The notes under the pieces are model-generated. The model was not told where the DNA came from, did not search any database, and saw nothing but the letters and a program-made list of their open reading frames with translations. A DNA stretch of 44,696 bases from Pseudomonadota bacterium (GTDB lineage: Bacteria > Myxococcota_A > UBA796 > GCA-2862545): contig CANNIZ010000038.1 of the NCBI GenBank assembly GCA_947505245.1, positions 1 to 44,696 of the forward strand. The letters are read 5' to 3'. Below, piece after piece: positions 42,314 through 44,696 of this stretch. The translations under genes were made by a program, and so were the position numbers. Each line of letters opens with the position of its first letter. The stretch's first letter is position 1.

Positions 42314-42586
42314 ATGAAAATCTCAGGCCCCAACGGACTCCCGCAGATGGCTCCGGCCACTGCATCGTCCCGAACAGCAGGAGGGACGCCAAAATCCAAC
42401 GACGCAGCGCGTGTGCGCCTCTCCAGCGACGCGGGTTTCGTCTCCGACGTACAAAAGGAGGTCGCGGACACGCCGATGGTGCGTAAGGACGTGGTCGACT
42501 CCGTCCGCTCGGCACTCGAAGCAGGAACCTTCGAGAACGACATCGACTGGGAGCAGACGCTCGACGCGCTCGCGACGGATCTGTGA
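42314..42586 (+). CDS. flgM: Anti-sigma-28 factor FlgM
   Basis: This 90-aa protein has the FlgM layout: a disordered N-terminal half (MKISGPNGLPQ...) and a C-terminal helical half (RKDVVDSVRSALEAGTFENDIDWEQTLDALATDL) that binds region 4 of FliA. FlgM holds sigma-28 inactive until the hook is finished, then is secreted. ATG 42314 has GGA spacing of 6. Its position with fliA upstream and flgN downstream fits. The stop overlaps flgN. Confidence 0.88.
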   Translation: MKISGPNGLPQMAPATASSRTAGGTPKSNDAARVRLSSDAGFVSDVQKEVADTPMVRKDVVDSVRSALEAGTFENDIDWEQTLDALATDL

Positions 42587-42936
42587 TGTCACCCACAGCC
42601 CAAACGCAAGCACCCGACCCCCAGGCGGGCGTCCACAAAGCGTCAGCGCTGCTCGACGAGGTCATGGCTCTCACCGAGAACATGCTCGAGTCGACGCGCA
42701 CGCTCGACGGCGCTCGCCTTACCGCGCTGGCGACCCAACGAGCCGTCGCGATCGACGCGTTCCGCGCGTCCATGACGCCGCGCCACTATGTCTTCCTTGC
42801 ACCGCGCCTGAAGCAGCTGATGCAGCTCGAGCAGCGGTTGACCGTCCTCGGCGAGTCGGTAATTGCAGCCATCGATGACACCCTCGAAGACCGCCCCGTG
42901 CGCACCTATGCGCGGAACGGGCGTGTAGGAGGCTAA
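42586..42936 (+). CDS. flgN: FlgN-type export chaperone
   Basis: This 116-aa helical protein (LLDEVMALTENMLESTRTLD, then LAPRLKQLMQLEQRLTVLGESVIAAI) fits FlgN, the chaperone for the hook-filament junction proteins FlgK and FlgL. Sequence conservation in this family is low, so the location between flgM and flgK is the main evidence. The ATG overlaps the flgM stop (GTGATG); a GTG one codon earlier is an alternative start. flgK follows after 1 nt with a strong GGAGG within the end of this gene. Confidence 0.78.
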   Translation: MSPTAQTQAPDPQAGVHKASALLDEVMALTENMLESTRTLDGARLTALATQRAVAIDAFRASMTPRHYVFLAPRLKQLMQLEQRLTVLGESVIAAIDDTLEDRPVRTYARNGRVGG

Positions 42937-42937
42937 C

Positions 42938-44290
42938 ATGGGACTTCGTCTCGCATTGCTCGCGGGACGGTCGGGCGTGATGACCGCCAGCACGGGGGTC
43001 AACACGGTCAGCAACGACATCGCTGGCGCGGCCGATCCTGCATATGCACGCCGAATCGTGCAGACGAGTTCGGCCGTATCCGTGCGGCGCGGCTCGTCGT
43101 ACCTGGGCACCGGTACGCAGGTCGATCGCATCTCGCGCAGCACCGACGATCTCCTCGCCAAGCGCGCGATCGCCGAGCGCGGGAGCGAGCAGCTCTCGCT
43201 CGGCCTGAGCGGGGCGCTGGCTCCCCTGGAGACGATCGTGGATCCCACCGGATCCGACGGGCTCCGCGCGCGCCTCGACCAGTGGTACGACGCGCTGGGC
43301 AAGGCCACCGTCGACCCCACGGACGGCGGCCTGCGCGGCGAGGTCCTCGCCCGTACGCAGTCCCTGGTCGACGGCTTTCAAACCTCCCACGCCGCCCTCG
43401 ACACCGTGGTCGACGACGCGAACTCGCGCGTTCCCGTGGCGATCGGCCGAATCAATCAGCGCCTCGCGGAGATCGGCGCCATCAACGAAGCGCGCGTAGC
43501 CGGACGTTCCGGCGAGGACCTGATGGACCGCCGAGACGCGGCGCTGGACGAGCTCGCGGACCTCACCGGGACGACCGCAGACCTCCACGCCGACGGCACG
43601 GTGACCGTATTCCTGGGCGGCCATGCGCTGGTCGACGGCGGCAACGCTCGGCCGTTGCACTGGAACCCGGCGGACGACACCATCCACATCGGCAGCCCGA
43701 CCAACGGCATTGACATAAGCACCACCATGGGAGGGCAGGTCGGCGGCTGGCTCGCCGCCCGGGAAAAGGCAACCACCTGGCTCGCCGACCTGAACACGAC
43801 CGCGAAGTCGTTCGCCGACGCCGTGAACGCGGTGCATAGCACCGGCTTCGGAATGGACGGCGTGAACGGCCGTCCGCTGTTTTCGTATGTGGCGGGGCAG
43901 GAAGCCTCTACGCTGTCGATCGACGCGAGCATGGTGGGCCAACCCGACCGCCTCGCGTTTGCATCCATCCCCACATCCTCCGGAGACGGCACGACCTTGC
44001 GCTCGTTGATGGCGCTCGAAGATACCGCCCTCATCGGCACGCAAAAGGTCGGCGACGCGCTCACGTCATTCGTCGGCGCGATCGGCACCTCCATCGCAGA
44101 GGCAGACCTCGACGCGACCGCCGCCGGAAGCCGCCGCGGCGACCTCGACGCCCTGCTCGCAAACCTTGAATCGGTCGATCTCGACGAGGCCGCGGCCAAA
44201 CTGATGGAGTGGCGCTCCGCCTGGCAGGCGTCGTCTCGCGTCATCAAGGTCGCGGACGAGTTGATGGGCGAATTGATGAGACTCGTATGA
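42938..44290 (+). CDS. flgK: Hook-filament junction protein FlgK
   Basis: This 450-aa axial protein has the FlgK N-terminus (SGVMTASTGVNTVSNDIAGAADPAYARR) and C-terminal helix region (DEAAAKLMEWRSAWQASSRVIKVADELMGELMRLV). The middle includes the LGGHALVDGGNARPLHW segment and a coiled-coil, as expected. It is the first junction zone between hook and filament. GGAGG lies 6 nt before the ATG. The length is near the lower end for FlgK. Its stop overlaps flgL. Confidence 0.94.
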   Translation: MGLRLALLAGRSGVMTASTGVNTVSNDIAGAADPAYARRIVQTSSAVSVRRGSSYLGTGTQVDRISRSTDDLLAKRAIAERGSEQLSLGLSGALAPLETIVDPTGSDGLRARLDQWYDALGKATVDPTDGGLRGEVLARTQSLVDGFQTSHAALDTVVDDANSRVPVAIGRINQRLAEIGAINEARVAGRSGEDLMDRRDAALDELADLTGTTADLHADGTVTVFLGGHALVDGGNARPLHWNPADDTIHIGSPTNGIDISTTMGGQVGGWLAAREKATTWLADLNTTAKSFADAVNAVHSTGFGMDGVNGRPLFSYVAGQEASTLSIDASMVGQPDRLAFASIPTSSGDGTTLRSLMALEDTALIGTQKVGDALTSFVGAIGTSIAEADLDATAAGSRRGDLDALLANLESVDLDEAAAKLMEWRSAWQASSRVIKVADELMGELMRLV

Positions 44291-44696
44291 CCGGTCCAAT
44301 TCGATGGGGGCCCGCGTACCGCACCACGCTCACCAACGAGCGGCTCGGTGGCATTCGCAGCGCGCTCGCAAAAGCCGAGGCGAGCGCGATGGACGGGCTG
44401 GAGGTGCGGAAGCCGTCGGACGCACCTGCGCTGCTACCCGCAATTCATCGAATCCAGGGCGCCGTCGAAGACCAGTCAGCGTACAAACAAAATTCCGAGC
44501 GTACCCTCTCCTATCTCGACGTGGCGGACCAAGTATTAGGCGATGTCTCTGACGTACTCAAGTTTGCGATCGAGCGGGTCGTCGAGTTCTCGTCCGAGAC
44601 GCACTCCCCCGAGGAGCGCGTGCTCGGCGCAATCGAGATCCAATCCGTTTGGGACACCGTGCTGTCTCTGTCGAATACTCGCGTGGGAGATCGCTA
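44287..44696 (+). CDS. flgL: Hook-filament junction protein FlgL, partial (C-terminus beyond window)
   Basis: The first 136 codons are seen. The N-terminus (NERLGGIRSALAKAEASAMDGLEVRKPSDAPA) and the following coiled helices (SERTLSYLDVADQVLGDVSDVLKFAIERVVEFSSETHSPEER) match the flagellin-like D0/D1 region of FlgL. The first residues TGPIRWGPAY are unusual for the family. Its ATG overlaps the flgK stop by 4 nt. Flagellin genes may lie just beyond the window. Confidence 0.85.
   Translation, partial: MTGPIRWGPAYRTTLTNERLGGIRSALAKAEASAMDGLEVRKPSDAPALLPAIHRIQGAVEDQSAYKQNSERTLSYLDVADQVLGDVSDVLKFAIERVVEFSSETHSPEERVLGAIEIQSVWDTVLSLSNTRVGDR

Noticed and set aside
1..44696. CRISPR arrays, tRNA, rRNA, insertion sequences or prophage genes
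   Set aside because: No regular spaced repeats, transposase or integrase proteins, or rRNA-like stretches were seen; tRNA genes were not found by eye but cannot be excluded rigorously.

Overview
The window is high-GC, densely packed bacterial chromosome, and most of it is flagellar. The gene content points to a deltaproteobacterium of the Myxococcota type. The signs are eukaryotic-like Ser/Thr kinases, lipoproteins with Asp/Thr-rich linkers behind the lipidated Cys, MopE-type metal-binding repeats, a MYXO-CTERM-like C-terminal tail, OmpA-domain barrels and many GTG/TTG starts. This placement is inference; there is no rRNA or other phylogenetic marker here.

Left part (1-18.4 kb), housekeeping and accessory genes: a partial zinc-ribbon/TPR protein; two convergent Ser/Thr kinases (one membrane-anchored); SCP2-like, PHP and DUF167 proteins; a membrane protein with an anti-sigma-type zinc motif; tatA; a 46-aa membrane protein; mtnA; a Sel1 lipoprotein with a possibly structured leader; a tandem RlaP-type nucleotidyltransferase; a Tyr-rich lipoprotein; a SlyD-type isomerase; an alpha/beta hydrolase; an OmpA-type barrel with no signal peptide; a short 2-oxoacid-dehydrogenase E1-beta-like protein coupled to lipA; and an HDOD/GGDEF (c-di-GMP) pair.

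Right part (18.4-44.7 kb), the flagellum: motAB (+) face a long minus-strand operon fliJ-motE-fliK-flgD-flgE-fliL-fliM-fliN-fliO-fliP-fliQ-fliR-flhB (30.6 to 20.0 kb). Two secreted-protein genes follow on the plus strand: a giant beta-helix/MopE surface protein and an OmpA barrel. Then come flhA and a plus-strand operon fliA-flgF-flgG-flgH-flgI-flgJ(M23)-flgM-flgN-flgK-flgL, with flgL cut by the window end. Most junctions are ATGA, GTGA or TGATG overlaps, suggesting translational coupling.

The main observation is a repeated promoter signature matching sigma-28 (TAAA, 16-17 nt, CCGA). It sits before fliJ, the beta-helix protein, flhA, fliA and flgM, with weaker variants before motA and the divergent GGDEF gene. 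fliA (sigma-28) and flgM (anti-sigma-28) are both encoded here, so the window appears to hold a largely self-contained, self-regulating flagellar programme. The large surface protein, its OmpA partner and a c-di-GMP module seem wired into it. Other unusual points are a FlgJ with a complete M23 peptidase domain, a FlgH with no lipobox and a FliM with no N-terminal CheY-binding motif.
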